Positions 8,127 through 16,518 of a stretch of DNA of 64,000 nt are shown here, in pieces. Under the pieces are notes generated by a model, which saw nothing but the letters and a program-made list of their open reading frames with translations, was not told where the DNA came from and did no database searches. The stretch's first letter is position 1; the number at the start of each line of letters is the position of its first letter. The position numbers were made by a program, and so were the translations under genes. The stretch comes from Desulfogranum japonicum DSM 18378 (GTDB taxonomy: Bacteria; Desulfobacterota; Desulfobulbia; Desulfobulbales; Desulfobulbaceae): positions 17,106-81,105 of the forward strand of contig NZ_AUCV01000030.1 in NCBI RefSeq assembly GCF_000429945.1, written 5' to 3'.

Positions 8127-9131
8127 ATGGCTATTACAATAGGTATCAACGGCTTTGGCCGTATCGGTAGAAGTATTTTCAGAGCATGGCTGCAGGATGA
8201 AACCTTTAAAGATGTTGAGATTGTAGCAATTAACGATCTGACTGACACCAAGACGCTGGCGCATTTGCTGAAATACGATTCTGTAATGGGCACCCTCGGA
8301 GCTGAAGTAACTGCTGAGACCGACGCAATTGTTGTCGATGGTCGCAGAATTGCTGTAACCAACCACCGGAACCCGGCGGAAATACCATGGAACACCCTTG
8401 GCGTCGAGTATGTAGCGGAATGTACCGGCTTGTTCAGAGATCATGAATCAGCGCAGGCGCATCTTGACGGTGGTGCCAGAAAGGTCGTTATTTCAGCGCC
8501 AGCCAAAGCAGGAGTAAAAACTTTTGTCATGGGTGTCAATGAGCAGGAATATGTGCCTACTGAGCACCATGTGGTTTCAAATGCATCGTGCACAACAAAC
8601 TGTCTGGCGCCGCTTGCCAAAGTTATCCTCGATAAGTTCGGCATCAAGTCAGGATTGATGACCACAGTTCACGCCTATACCGGTGATCAGCGTCTGCTTG
8701 ATGCCCCCCACTCAGACCAGCGCCGGGCGAGATCAGCAGGGCTGTCTATGATCCCGACTAAAACTGGTGCGGCTGCCGCTGTGGCCCTGGTTATTCCCGA
8801 GCTTAAAGGGAAATTCGACGGGTTGGCAGTACGTGTTCCCACCCCGAATGTATCCCTGGTTGATGCAGTCATCGAGGTCGAACAGGAGACAACGGTCGAA
8901 GAAGTCAATCAGGCGTTGAAAGAAGCAGCCAACCGCTATCTGGGATACGAAGACCTTCCACTCGTCTCCATCGATTTCAAGGGAAACAACCACTCTTCCA
9001 TTATTGACGCGCAATCAACAAAAGTCATTGGCAAGACCGTAAAAGTCATGAGTTGGTATGACAACGAGTGGGGCTATTCCAATCGTATGCTCGATCTGAT
9101 TATGTATATGGACAGCCAGAAAGTCATTTAA
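8127..9131 (+). CDS. gap: Glyceraldehyde-3-phosphate dehydrogenase, NAD type
   Basis: Protein of 334 residues with AAGGAG 10 bp before ATG 8127. The N-terminus INGFGRIGRSIFRA is the NAD-binding fold; Asp37 in AINDLTD marks NAD rather than NADP preference. Catalytic Cys155 sits in SNASCTTNC, with the base His in TTVHAYTGDQ. The C-terminus has SWYDNEWGYSNRM. Type I phosphorylating GAPDH, converting glyceraldehyde 3-phosphate to 1,3-bisphosphoglycerate. It is transcribed with pyk, from which it is separated by 21 bp. Together with glpABC further on, these give part of the route from glycerol 3-phosphate to pyruvate. Confidence 0.97.
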   Translation: MAITIGINGFGRIGRSIFRAWLQDETFKDVEIVAINDLTDTKTLAHLLKYDSVMGTLGAEVTAETDAIVVDGRRIAVTNHRNPAEIPWNTLGVEYVAECTGLFRDHESAQAHLDGGARKVVISAPAKAGVKTFVMGVNEQEYVPTEHHVVSNASCTTNCLAPLAKVILDKFGIKSGLMTTVHAYTGDQRLLDAPHSDQRRARSAGLSMIPTKTGAAAAVALVIPELKGKFDGLAVRVPTPNVSLVDAVIEVEQETTVEEVNQALKEAANRYLGYEDLPLVSIDFKGNNHSSIIDAQSTKVIGKTVKVMSWYDNEWGYSNRMLDLIMYMDSQKVI

Positions 9132-9241
9132 GGTAACTGCTCACAGCGCGCCTGATCTTACCTCGATCAGCCTGGATTACGTGTGCCAAATACGCTGCAT
9201 CCGTCTGCCTGCGAGACCCTCAGGCGCCCTATGCCCATGTA
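9132..9241. repeat. R2 dispersed repeat, copy 1
   Basis: Begins GGTAACTGCTCACAGCGCGCC and contains GATCAGCCTGG, AATACGCTGC and CTCAGGCGCCCT. A closely similar block lies at 57203-57314, and inverted copies lie at 10941-11040 and 59514-59587. It starts directly after the gap stop codon. No open frame. Confidence 0.75.
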
Positions 9242-9266
9242 CAAAAATGGGAATTTGTCAAGCTTT

Positions 9267-9359
9267 CCATACTGGTCGTATTGAGCCATTGACGCTACGA
9301 CGTTACCAAACCGATATCCTGCGTAATCTTTGGATATTTAGTATTTTCCGCGACCCTAA
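9267..9359. repeat. R1 element, right-half copy B with inverted loop
   Basis: Matches the right half of copy A from the palindrome arm (GCCATTGACGCTACGACGTTACC) to the end TTTTCCGCGACCCTAA. The left half is missing. The loop segment (CCATACTGGTCGTATTGAGCC) is the reverse complement of the loop in copy A. A frame of 85 codons covering this region is an artefact of the repeat. The stretch from here to 9657 shows nothing else recognisable. Confidence 0.75.
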
Positions 9360-9657
9360 AACCAAATATGAGTCCACTTGGGCGTGGGCTATCGTCCCAG
9401 AGAGAATGTCAGGGGCACTGGAACCTGATTCTCTATAAAAAACGCTGTGAAATCCTGAAACTATGAGATATCTTCTACCATGAGTCTTTTTAAGGCTGTC
9501 CCATGGCAGCTGCTCTCTGTATCATATCGGCACGTAAATATATACTTTGCCTGAAAGGTTATTGTTTCTGTAGATGCAGTATTCCATTTCCAGAAGCAAA
9601 AGTTTTCCACACAGTCTGTCCAGGCAGGCTGTCAATGCAAATATGTAAGGAGAAAGC

Positions 9658-10893
9658 ATGAAGAAAAAATTAAGTATTGCAGGGTTATCACTCCTTCTTG
9701 GTATCAGTGTTGCTGGAGAATCTGCCTTTGCCCAGGAGAATGCAACCAGTCTCAAGGATTGGTTTGCGCAGGGTGATGTCGGCGGCTCTCTCAAGTCCTA
9801 TTACTATACCCAGAGCTTTGACGGAGCAGGCAAAAATGATAGCGAAATCTGGGTAAACGGCGGCGACCTGCGATACAATACAGCATCCTTTTACGGCGTG
9901 CAGCTCGGTGCAGAATTTCAGGCTGCATTTGTCGGTCATATCGATGACGAGGATGGTGTAACGGCAGGGAGCATGGATGCCGAAGGTGCTGTACTTTCAG
10001 AGGCCTATCTTCAGTACGAGTTGTACAACACCCGCTTTAAGGGTGGGCGGCAACACTATGTATCGCCACTTGTTGCCAATTCCGGGTCACGATTAATCAA
10101 AGAATCTTTTGAGATGTATTCCTTAAGCAATACAGATATTCCTGATACTGAAGTGACGCTTGGATGGGTCAATAAATACCAGACCAGGACTGATCGTTCC
10201 AGTTATGCTGACAACTATTTTGTTGAATATGACACCAATGGCACAGGTGATCCTGGTGATTTTTACGATGTCGGCGACAACGGCATGTGGATACTCTACC
10301 TGAAAAACTCATCCGTTAAAGGGCTTGATATTCAGGGTCAATATGGCAACGTCGTTGATGAAGTCCAGGGCTTTTATGCAGATGCCAAATACACCTTCGA
10401 TATGGCTTTGAAACCATTTGTGGCAGCCCAGTACTATTATTCCGATTGGGACGATTCTTCAAAAGAAAGTAACGATCTGATTGGTTTTAACATCGGGGCC
10501 ACCTATCTGGGGGTGGATGTCTTTGCCGGCTTCACTGCAGCAGGTGGAGATGAAGGGGATGAACGGGTCTTCCGCGGCCTGGGCCAGGGAGCATATTACA
10601 ACTATACCACAACCACCAAGACAGCTGGAGCAGGTGCCTTTGAGGCAGATACAGACGCATGGCAGGTGGGAACAGGATATACCTATGCCGGGTTCAGCGG
10701 CAAGCTGCGTTTTACCTCTTTTGATAATCCTGCCGATAATGCCGACCTGGACGAATGGACCTTAAACCTGCTCTACAAGTTTGAAGGAATGCTTGAAAAC
10801 CTTAGTGTGGCAGTCGATTTTTCAATCCTGGATTATGAGGATGGAGAAAAAGATGCTACAGATCTCAGGTCTCGCTTGATCTATAGCTTCTAA
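9658..10893 (+). CDS. Outer-membrane porin
   Basis: Protein of 411 residues with AAGGAG 7 bp before ATG 9658. A signal peptide (about residues 1-25: KKK, hydrophobic core, then ESAFA before QEN) exports it. The mature part is rich in alternating aromatic and polar residues and Gly/Asp turns, typical of a beta barrel (LSEAYLQYEL, YADAKYTFDM, VAAQYYYSDWDD, GFNIGATYLGVDVFAGFTAAG, WTLNLLYKF) and ends in Phe (LIYSF), the usual C-terminal beta signal. The layout, including the GGRQHYVSPLVANSGSRLI stretch, resembles OprD-like channels of delta/epsilon-proteobacteria. Substrate unknown. No partner gene adjoins it; R2 copies sit on both sides. Confidence 0.9.
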   Translation: MKKKLSIAGLSLLLGISVAGESAFAQENATSLKDWFAQGDVGGSLKSYYYTQSFDGAGKNDSEIWVNGGDLRYNTASFYGVQLGAEFQAAFVGHIDDEDGVTAGSMDAEGAVLSEAYLQYELYNTRFKGGRQHYVSPLVANSGSRLIKESFEMYSLSNTDIPDTEVTLGWVNKYQTRTDRSSYADNYFVEYDTNGTGDPGDFYDVGDNGMWILYLKNSSVKGLDIQGQYGNVVDEVQGFYADAKYTFDMALKPFVAAQYYYSDWDDSSKESNDLIGFNIGATYLGVDVFAGFTAAGGDEGDERVFRGLGQGAYYNYTTTTKTAGAGAFEADTDAWQVGTGYTYAGFSGKLRFTSFDNPADNADLDEWTLNLLYKFEGMLENLSVAVDFSILDYEDGEKDATDLRSRLIYSF

Positions 10894-10940
10894 GCATACC
10901 TTCCCTGTCAATGTTCGTAATGCAGCTTGTATTTGTGGAT

Positions 10941-11040
10941 GGTTACAGAGTGCCCGAGATTTTTGTAAGCAGGTTTGCGCAGCGTATTTGGTCATACGTA
11001 CGTCAGGAAGATTGCGGAAAAATCAGGCGCTCTGTAACCC
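10941..11040. repeat. R2 dispersed repeat, copy 2 (inverted)
   Basis: Starts GGTTACAGAGTGCC and ends GGCGCTCTGTAACC: clear terminal inverted repeats 100 bp apart. Internal GCGCAGCGTATTTGGTCATACGTA is the reverse complement of the centre of copies 1 and 3. It lies 48 bp after the porin gene. Nothing else is seen up to 11175. Confidence 0.75.
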
Positions 11041-11175
11041 GTTACATGGAGAGATTATGAACATGGGTAAGGATAACTCGCTTATATATATTATGTATAG
11101 TAAGGATGGCAGGAAATAGCACCTTGTCGTTCTTCTTCGGGCATGATCGGGATCTGATTTTGCCTACATCACTGT

Positions 11176-11575
11176 CTAGGCTATGCATTCAAAAGCAATC
11201 GCCTGAATGAAATCATATTCAGCCACAACTTCGCTGAGAATCTTTGCCGCAATTATCTGTTTGCTCTTTCTGTTCAGACCTTCCAATTCAGATAGTGCTT
11301 TTCCAATTGTCTTCGAACAATAAGCTTGATCTTCTTGTGATGTATAAAGCCTCAATTTTGCATTGAATACTCTTGCCGTAAGCATCAGTTCATTGTAGAG
11401 TTTTTTTTGTTTTATCCAACTGTTTGTGCATTCTTTTTAACATTTTATTTATTGCCTTCTTTGAAAAGAATGCCATTTCTGGACAGGCGCTGTTAAAAAA
11501 TGGATCAAAATGGTCAGCAAACGATTCCGCAGTAACCCGCATCAGGTAATTCTTTCTCGAGTAGCAAAAATACAA
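11176..11575 (-). pseudogene. Small helical protein gene, split by a frameshift at an A8 run
   Basis: Two minus-strand frames, 11575-11390 and 11385-11176, join perfectly if the run of eight A (plus-strand T 11401-11408) is read as seven: KRMHKQLDKTKK continues as LYNELMLTARVFNAKLRLY. The joined product is about 120 residues, helical and lysine-rich, ending in DFIQAIAFECIA; the likely start is the ATG encoding MRVTAESF at about 11542. No family recognised. It could be a true frameshift mutation, a phase-variable or slippage-expressed gene, or a sequencing slip at the homopolymer. There is no conserved neighbour. Confidence 0.6.
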
Positions 11576-11789
11576 TGCAAATTTGACATTTGGGGAGACT
11601 AAAATAAACCCTCAACATGATATTTTTTCCCACCCATGATTTGTCTAACATAGTCTGACGACGTATAATAGTGAATATGGAATAAAAGAAAACAGCTGGT
11701 AAAAAAACTTGCACACCAGTGACGTGCTTCCGACAAATACTTCTTTTTTAGAGAATTATTTGAGATATTTCACACATGGAGGAAGCAGT

Positions 11790-12001
11790 TTGAAGAGTCT
11801 TGAGAAAGCATGGAATCAGCGGACTTGACGATATTCGTAATGGAGGAATTCCTTCTGGACAGCCAACGACGCTCAGGGGTGGTCCCGGTTGCGGGAAGAC
11901 GTCGCTGGCGGTGGAGTTTCTCTGCCGTGGAGTGTAGGAATTCGACGAGCCGGGGTTGATGGTATCTTTTCACGGAGTCTCCCTCTGGTCGCTTCCCTAC
12001 T
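11790..12001 (+). pseudogene. KaiC-like ATPase relic
   Basis: After GGAGGAAG, a TTG at 11790 begins MKSLEKA. One frame change at about 11809 then gives GISGLDDIRNGGIPSGQPTT, followed by RGGPGCGKTSLAVEFL with a Walker A motif, RGV, a TAG stop at 11935, and EFDEPGLMVSF. This is the conserved N-terminal start of KaiC-family ATPases. It carries at least one frameshift and one stop, and ends abruptly where R1 copy C begins (12002). No downstream KaiC domain remains. KaiC-like genes often neighbour two-component genes, which fits the signalling cluster that follows. Confidence 0.75.
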
Positions 12002-12168
12002 TAAGGGGCACGGAAAAAATACAGTATCCAATCTTGTTTGTCTCTCAACTTGGTAACGTTGTCGCGTTAATGACTCAATACGGCCTGTGTGGAACCATTG
12101 AAGCGATGACGTTGCCAAACCGATATCCTGCTCAATTTTTGGATATGTAGTATTTTCCGCGACCCTAA
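12002..12168. repeat. R1 MITE-like element, full-length copy C
   Basis: TAAGGGGCACGGAAAA at the left and TTTTCCGCGACCCTAA at the right, 167 bp apart, with the internal palindrome (GGTAACGTTGTCGCGTTAATG against CCATTGAAGCGATGACGTTGCC) more degenerate than in copy A. It sits at the truncated 3' end of the KaiC relic. Confidence 0.85.
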
Positions 12169-12281
12169 GATCACTCTCCAAGAACAAATTGGATGAGTCT
12201 TTTTCTCCGCAGCCCTTATATTGTCATCCAAATGGAAATTTTGGATAGATAAAAGACCATTTAACAGCGGATATTTACAAT

Positions 12282-13505
12282 ATGCCTAAGACAATCGTAC
12301 TTTTCGTTGACGATGAGCCGAACATTCTCTCAGGGCTTAAGAGAGGGCTCTATAGCATGAAAAAGGAATTTTCCGCTTATTTTGCCGATAATGGCAAAGA
12401 TGGGCTGGATTTATTGAAAGAACATGATGATATCGACATTGTCATTTCTGATATGCACATGCCGGGGATAGATGGTGCTCAGTTCCTCTATGAGGTTCAG
12501 CAGAGTTATCCCCATGCTGTGAGGATAGTCTTGTCGGGGCAGGCAGATGACAGTGCCATTGTCAGAACCGTCGGAGTTGCCCATCAATTTCTTTCCAAAC
12601 CATGTGAGCCGGAAAGGTTAAAGGAGGTCTTGCTACGTGCACGAGCGCTCCACCAACAGCTTACCAACGACGAGTTGAAAGATGTCATCTCAAGCATTGA
12701 TTCCTTACCGAGCCTGCCAACCATCTACAGTGAACTCCAGAAAACCCTTAACAATCCTGATTCGACGGCGGATGATGTTGCTGTAATCCTCGAAAAGGAT
12801 ATGGCCATGGTTGCCAAACTCCTGCAATTGGTTAACTCATCCTTCTTCGGCTTGTACCAGAAGGTCGACACTCCTTCACGAGCGGTAAAGCTCCTGGGCC
12901 TGGAGACCGTTAAGACACTGGTGCTGGGAGTTCAAATCTTCAACGAATTCAAGACTGCGGTTCAACCGATTCCTATCGGTTCACTTTGGGATCATAGCAT
13001 GATGGTCGCGAACTGCAGTAAAAAGATTGCCGTGCAAATGACCGACGATCTCAGCTTTATAAACTACAGCTTCATAGGTGGTTTTCTCCACGATATTGGG
13101 AAGCTTATTTTTATTGCCAAGTTCAACACCGAGTATGGATCTGTTGTTGAAAACGCAAAAGAGAATGTCATTCCGCTGATTGATGCGGAACAGGCAGCCT
13201 TTCAGAGCACACATGGAGATATTGGCGCGTATCTCCTTGGGTTATGGGGGTTTAATGCTGATTTGCTTGAGGCGGTAGCTTTTCATGACAGCATCGGCAA
13301 TTATCCGGGAGATTCTCTCAGCGTTGCTCTGGTGGTCCATTTGGCAAATTACTGTTATTACCTTGCCTTTCCGGAAGAAGCCGTTGGCGATGTACCCCAG
13401 CTCAATGAGGCGTATATCAAAGAACTTGGTTTGGAGTATGATGTGGAATCTCTGATTGCTTCAGGCAGGGAATATATGCTGCAAAGCAAGAATGGAGGTA
13501 AATAG
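12282..13505 (+). CDS. Response regulator with HDOD output domain
   Basis: Protein of 407 residues. Residues 4-120 form a receiver domain (VLFVDDEPN, phospho-acceptor Asp57 in VISDMHMPG, conserved Thr/Ser position in VLSGQ, Lys in FLSKPCEP). After a linker, residues about 135-340 form an HDOD domain (LPSLPTIYSEL, MVAKLLQLVNSSFFG, GFLHDIGKLIF). The HD pair is present in FLHDIG, but HDOD proteins are usually signalling scaffolds rather than proven phosphodiesterases. The start ATG 12282 has only a weak upstream site. First gene of a run of five signalling proteins on the same strand, and likely a partner of the hybrid kinase that follows. Confidence 0.93.
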   Translation: MPKTIVLFVDDEPNILSGLKRGLYSMKKEFSAYFADNGKDGLDLLKEHDDIDIVISDMHMPGIDGAQFLYEVQQSYPHAVRIVLSGQADDSAIVRTVGVAHQFLSKPCEPERLKEVLLRARALHQQLTNDELKDVISSIDSLPSLPTIYSELQKTLNNPDSTADDVAVILEKDMAMVAKLLQLVNSSFFGLYQKVDTPSRAVKLLGLETVKTLVLGVQIFNEFKTAVQPIPIGSLWDHSMMVANCSKKIAVQMTDDLSFINYSFIGGFLHDIGKLIFIAKFNTEYGSVVENAKENVIPLIDAEQAAFQSTHGDIGAYLLGLWGFNADLLEAVAFHDSIGNYPGDSLSVALVVHLANYCYYLAFPEEAVGDVPQLNEAYIKELGLEYDVESLIASGREYMLQSKNGGK

Positions 13506-13669
13506 CAAGGCGTCTATGTTTACCTAAACTTGAGCAAAAATCCCCATCTATGGCTATACACTCGCTGGGACCAACCTTTTTAACGCTCCTTTTGTTATAT
13601 CCCGGCATTGTGATATCATAAGTATCATATATCCTCACCAATGCTGGTAACAAAACGCGCCAACAATCT

Positions 13670-16399
13670 ATGAAAAATGATGACAGCAGCAAGTCAAAAC
13701 AAGAACTGATTGAAGAACTTGAATCCCTGCGTACAGAAATAGCCATATTACAAAATTCAGAAGCAGAAAACCTCGCTACCATCATTCGAGACAGCGGAGA
13801 TGGCCTTCTGGTTATCAATCATTCCGGTACAGTTCTCCTTGCCAATCCGGCAGCAGAAAAAATCCTTGGCCGCAAAGCAGGCTCTCTTTTTGGAAAAAAA
13901 CTCGAACTTCCAACCACAGGTCCCGGCAAAATCGAAGTGGATATGGTCGGGGCTCAAGGGCAGATGATCCCTGTGGAGTTGTGGACGAGAGAAACTGTCT
14001 GGGAAAATGAACCGGTTATTCGGGTATCGATGAGAGATTTGACCGAAGCCAGGGCAGCACAGGAAGTTTTGCGGCAACGAGAATATGAACTCAATGCCTT
14101 TTTTAATCAATCCTTGCTGTTTGCTCTTGTGCTCGATCCCGAAGGGACAGTGGTAAAGATGAATAACCTCTGTTTCGAGGTCTGCGGCGACCTTGCTGAA
14201 AATACAATCGGTTTGCCGATATGGAAGGCCAAATTCTGGGATACATCCGCAACTCTGGAAGAACAAACCAGGCTAGCCGTACACAAAGTGCAAAACGGCG
14301 AGAAAGTGAGAGACGAGGTTAGCTTTCTGGATAAAAAGAGGCAGATATGCACGGGCCTGAGACTATTCTCCCCGGTTTTTGATGACAAGGGCGGGCTATT
14401 GCTCATATCACTTATCGGGCTGGATATTACTGAAAATAAAAGGGCAGAGAAAGAGATACGGCAAAATGCAGAGATTCTGCGATATATCATCAAGCACGAC
14501 CCCAATGCGTTGGCTGTCTATGACAATGAGCTCAAGTATATTGCGGTCAGTGATCGCTACCTGGATGATTACAATGTCAAAGAAACCAATGTTGTTGGCA
14601 AGCATCATTACGAAGTCTTTCCGGAGATACCTGAAAGATGGAGAAAAATCCACAGGAGAGTCTTGCAAGGTCATGTTGAGACCAACCTGGACGACTCTTT
14701 TAAGAGAGTTGATGGCTCTATCACCTTTAACCGCTGGGAATGTCGGCCCTGGTATACAATTGATGGACACATAGGTGGTATGATCACCTACACCGAGGTA
14801 ACAACTGAACGAAAACTCGCCGAGCAGAAACTGGCGCAGCAGAAAAAACTTTTCGAGACCATGTTCAACACCATACCCGACGGAGTGGTCATTACCGACA
14901 CCAACCGGGTGATTGTCCTGAGCAACAGAAGCATGGAAACAATATTTGGATATTCTCCGGATGAGATAATAGGAGAATCGACCAAAATACTCTATGCAGA
15001 TTCCGAACATTTCCAAAAAGCCGGCGCCACCGTTTTCAATCAGAAATCATCCAGAACAGGCACGTTTTACAGGACATGCTATAAAACCCGTAATGGCAGG
15101 GAATTTCCGGGTGAGACATTCGGAGCCAAATTATACGATAGTAACGGCCTTTGGATAGGTAATCTTGGTATAATGCGTAATATTACCGAACAGGTTAATC
15201 AAACCAAGGAGAACGAACGGCTGCAGAGACAACTCATACAGTCTCAAAAAATGGAAGCGATAGGTACGCTCGCCGGTGGAATAGCGCATGATTTCAACAA
15301 TATTCTTTCAGCCATCCTGGGTTTTAGCGAAATGGCTTTGCGAGAGGCCGCTCCAGGGGAAATGTTAAGGGCGGATTTGGAGGAGATTTATTCAGCAGGT
15401 ATTCGTGGCAGGGACCTTGTTCAACAAATACTTGCCTTTGCCCGTAAATCTGATGACGAACGGCAGCCTATTCAGGTCAGCACAATCATTAAAGAGGTTA
15501 TCAAATTTCTCCGATCATCGATACCGACCTCCATCGAAATTACACTTGATATTCAAAGCGAATCTCTGATTTTGGGCAGTCCAACACAGATTCATCAGAT
15601 TGTCATGAATCTATGCACGAATGCAGTTCAAGCCATAAAGAATGAAAAGGGATGTCTCCGGCTCAGCATTAAAGATATCGTCTTAGATGAAGGAGATGTC
15701 GTTCACTCCGAGTTACCGATCGGCGATTATCTTCAATTGCAGGTTACGGATGACGGTGTTGGCATCGCCCGCGAACACGTCAATCTGATATTTGAACCAT
15801 ACTTCACCACCAAGGGACTTGGAGAGGGAACAGGTCTTGGTCTCTCGCAAGTGTATGGAATAATACAAAGTTATGGCGGAATAGTGAAGGTGCAAAGCAA
15901 GGTGGGGAAAGGATCTACCTTTACTATTCTCATTCCCGTTTTTAAAGGGGATACAAGTGATGTGGGAGATGAAAAAGATGAACTGCCGACAGGACATGAG
16001 AGCATACTGGTGGTGGACGACGAGGCATCGATCACACGATTTTTAAACAAACAACTTACGAGTCTCGGCTATTCAGTTACGACAAAAACAAACAGTGTTG
16101 AAGCCCTTGAGTTTTTTCGCTCAAATTCCTCTGAGTTAGACCTTGTACTTACCGACATGACCATGCCAAATATGACCGGGGACGAATTGGCAGCTGAGAT
16201 TTCCTCAATGCGTCCGGACATACCGATAATCATATGCACTGGCTACAGCAAAAAGACCTCGGGGAAGAGAGCGAGTGACTTGTTTGCAGACGAAATCCTG
16301 ATCAAGCCAATTGTGCAATCTGATCTGGCAAGAATAGTACGAGAATTACTTGATAGAAAAAAGCTGAAAGAGACAACTCGTAAAAGGAATGGATCGTGA
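13670..16399 (+). CDS. PAS hybrid sensor histidine kinase
   Basis: Protein of 909 residues with no transmembrane segment. A short coiled coil (SKSKQELIEELESLRTEI) is followed by four PAS domains (about residues 35-125, 130-255, 265-380 and 390-510), each ending in a TE-R/K-like linker. HisKA has the phospho-acceptor His540 in GGIAHDFNN. HATPase_c has DDGVGIAREH and GLGLSQVYGI. The C-terminal receiver domain (about 780-895) has Asp829 in VLTDMTMPN and Lys in ILIKPI. A soluble redox- or ligand-sensing hybrid kinase. It sits 160 bp after the HDOD regulator and 120 bp before the GGDEF-EAL protein. The ribosome binding site at ATG 13670 is poor, but no better start is near. Confidence 0.95.
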   Translation: MKNDDSSKSKQELIEELESLRTEIAILQNSEAENLATIIRDSGDGLLVINHSGTVLLANPAAEKILGRKAGSLFGKKLELPTTGPGKIEVDMVGAQGQMIPVELWTRETVWENEPVIRVSMRDLTEARAAQEVLRQREYELNAFFNQSLLFALVLDPEGTVVKMNNLCFEVCGDLAENTIGLPIWKAKFWDTSATLEEQTRLAVHKVQNGEKVRDEVSFLDKKRQICTGLRLFSPVFDDKGGLLLISLIGLDITENKRAEKEIRQNAEILRYIIKHDPNALAVYDNELKYIAVSDRYLDDYNVKETNVVGKHHYEVFPEIPERWRKIHRRVLQGHVETNLDDSFKRVDGSITFNRWECRPWYTIDGHIGGMITYTEVTTERKLAEQKLAQQKKLFETMFNTIPDGVVITDTNRVIVLSNRSMETIFGYSPDEIIGESTKILYADSEHFQKAGATVFNQKSSRTGTFYRTCYKTRNGREFPGETFGAKLYDSNGLWIGNLGIMRNITEQVNQTKENERLQRQLIQSQKMEAIGTLAGGIAHDFNNILSAILGFSEMALREAAPGEMLRADLEEIYSAGIRGRDLVQQILAFARKSDDERQPIQVSTIIKEVIKFLRSSIPTSIEITLDIQSESLILGSPTQIHQIVMNLCTNAVQAIKNEKGCLRLSIKDIVLDEGDVVHSELPIGDYLQLQVTDDGVGIAREHVNLIFEPYFTTKGLGEGTGLGLSQVYGIIQSYGGIVKVQSKVGKGSTFTILIPVFKGDTSDVGDEKDELPTGHESILVVDDEASITRFLNKQLTSLGYSVTTKTNSVEALEFFRSNSSELDLVLTDMTMPNMTGDELAAEISSMRPDIPIIICTGYSKKTSGKRASDLFADEILIKPIVQSDLARIVRELLDRKKLKETTRKRNGS

Positions 16400-16518
16400 T
16401 TGGAACAGGGGCTTTTCCCTCAAAAGAGATGTACAACCTGCAATCTGTGGCATGGCACGACAACAAAGAATTTACGCAGCATTGCTCCACTCTGGTTCGA
16501 TGGTGAAAACCATCTGGA

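Noticed and set aside
9181..9438. 85-codon frame
   Set aside because: Covers R2 and R1 repeats; its LTLRRYQTDIL stretch also appears in front of pyk, showing it is repeat-derived.
11873..12187. 104-codon minus-strand frame
   Set aside because: Shadow of the KaiC relic and R1 copy C.
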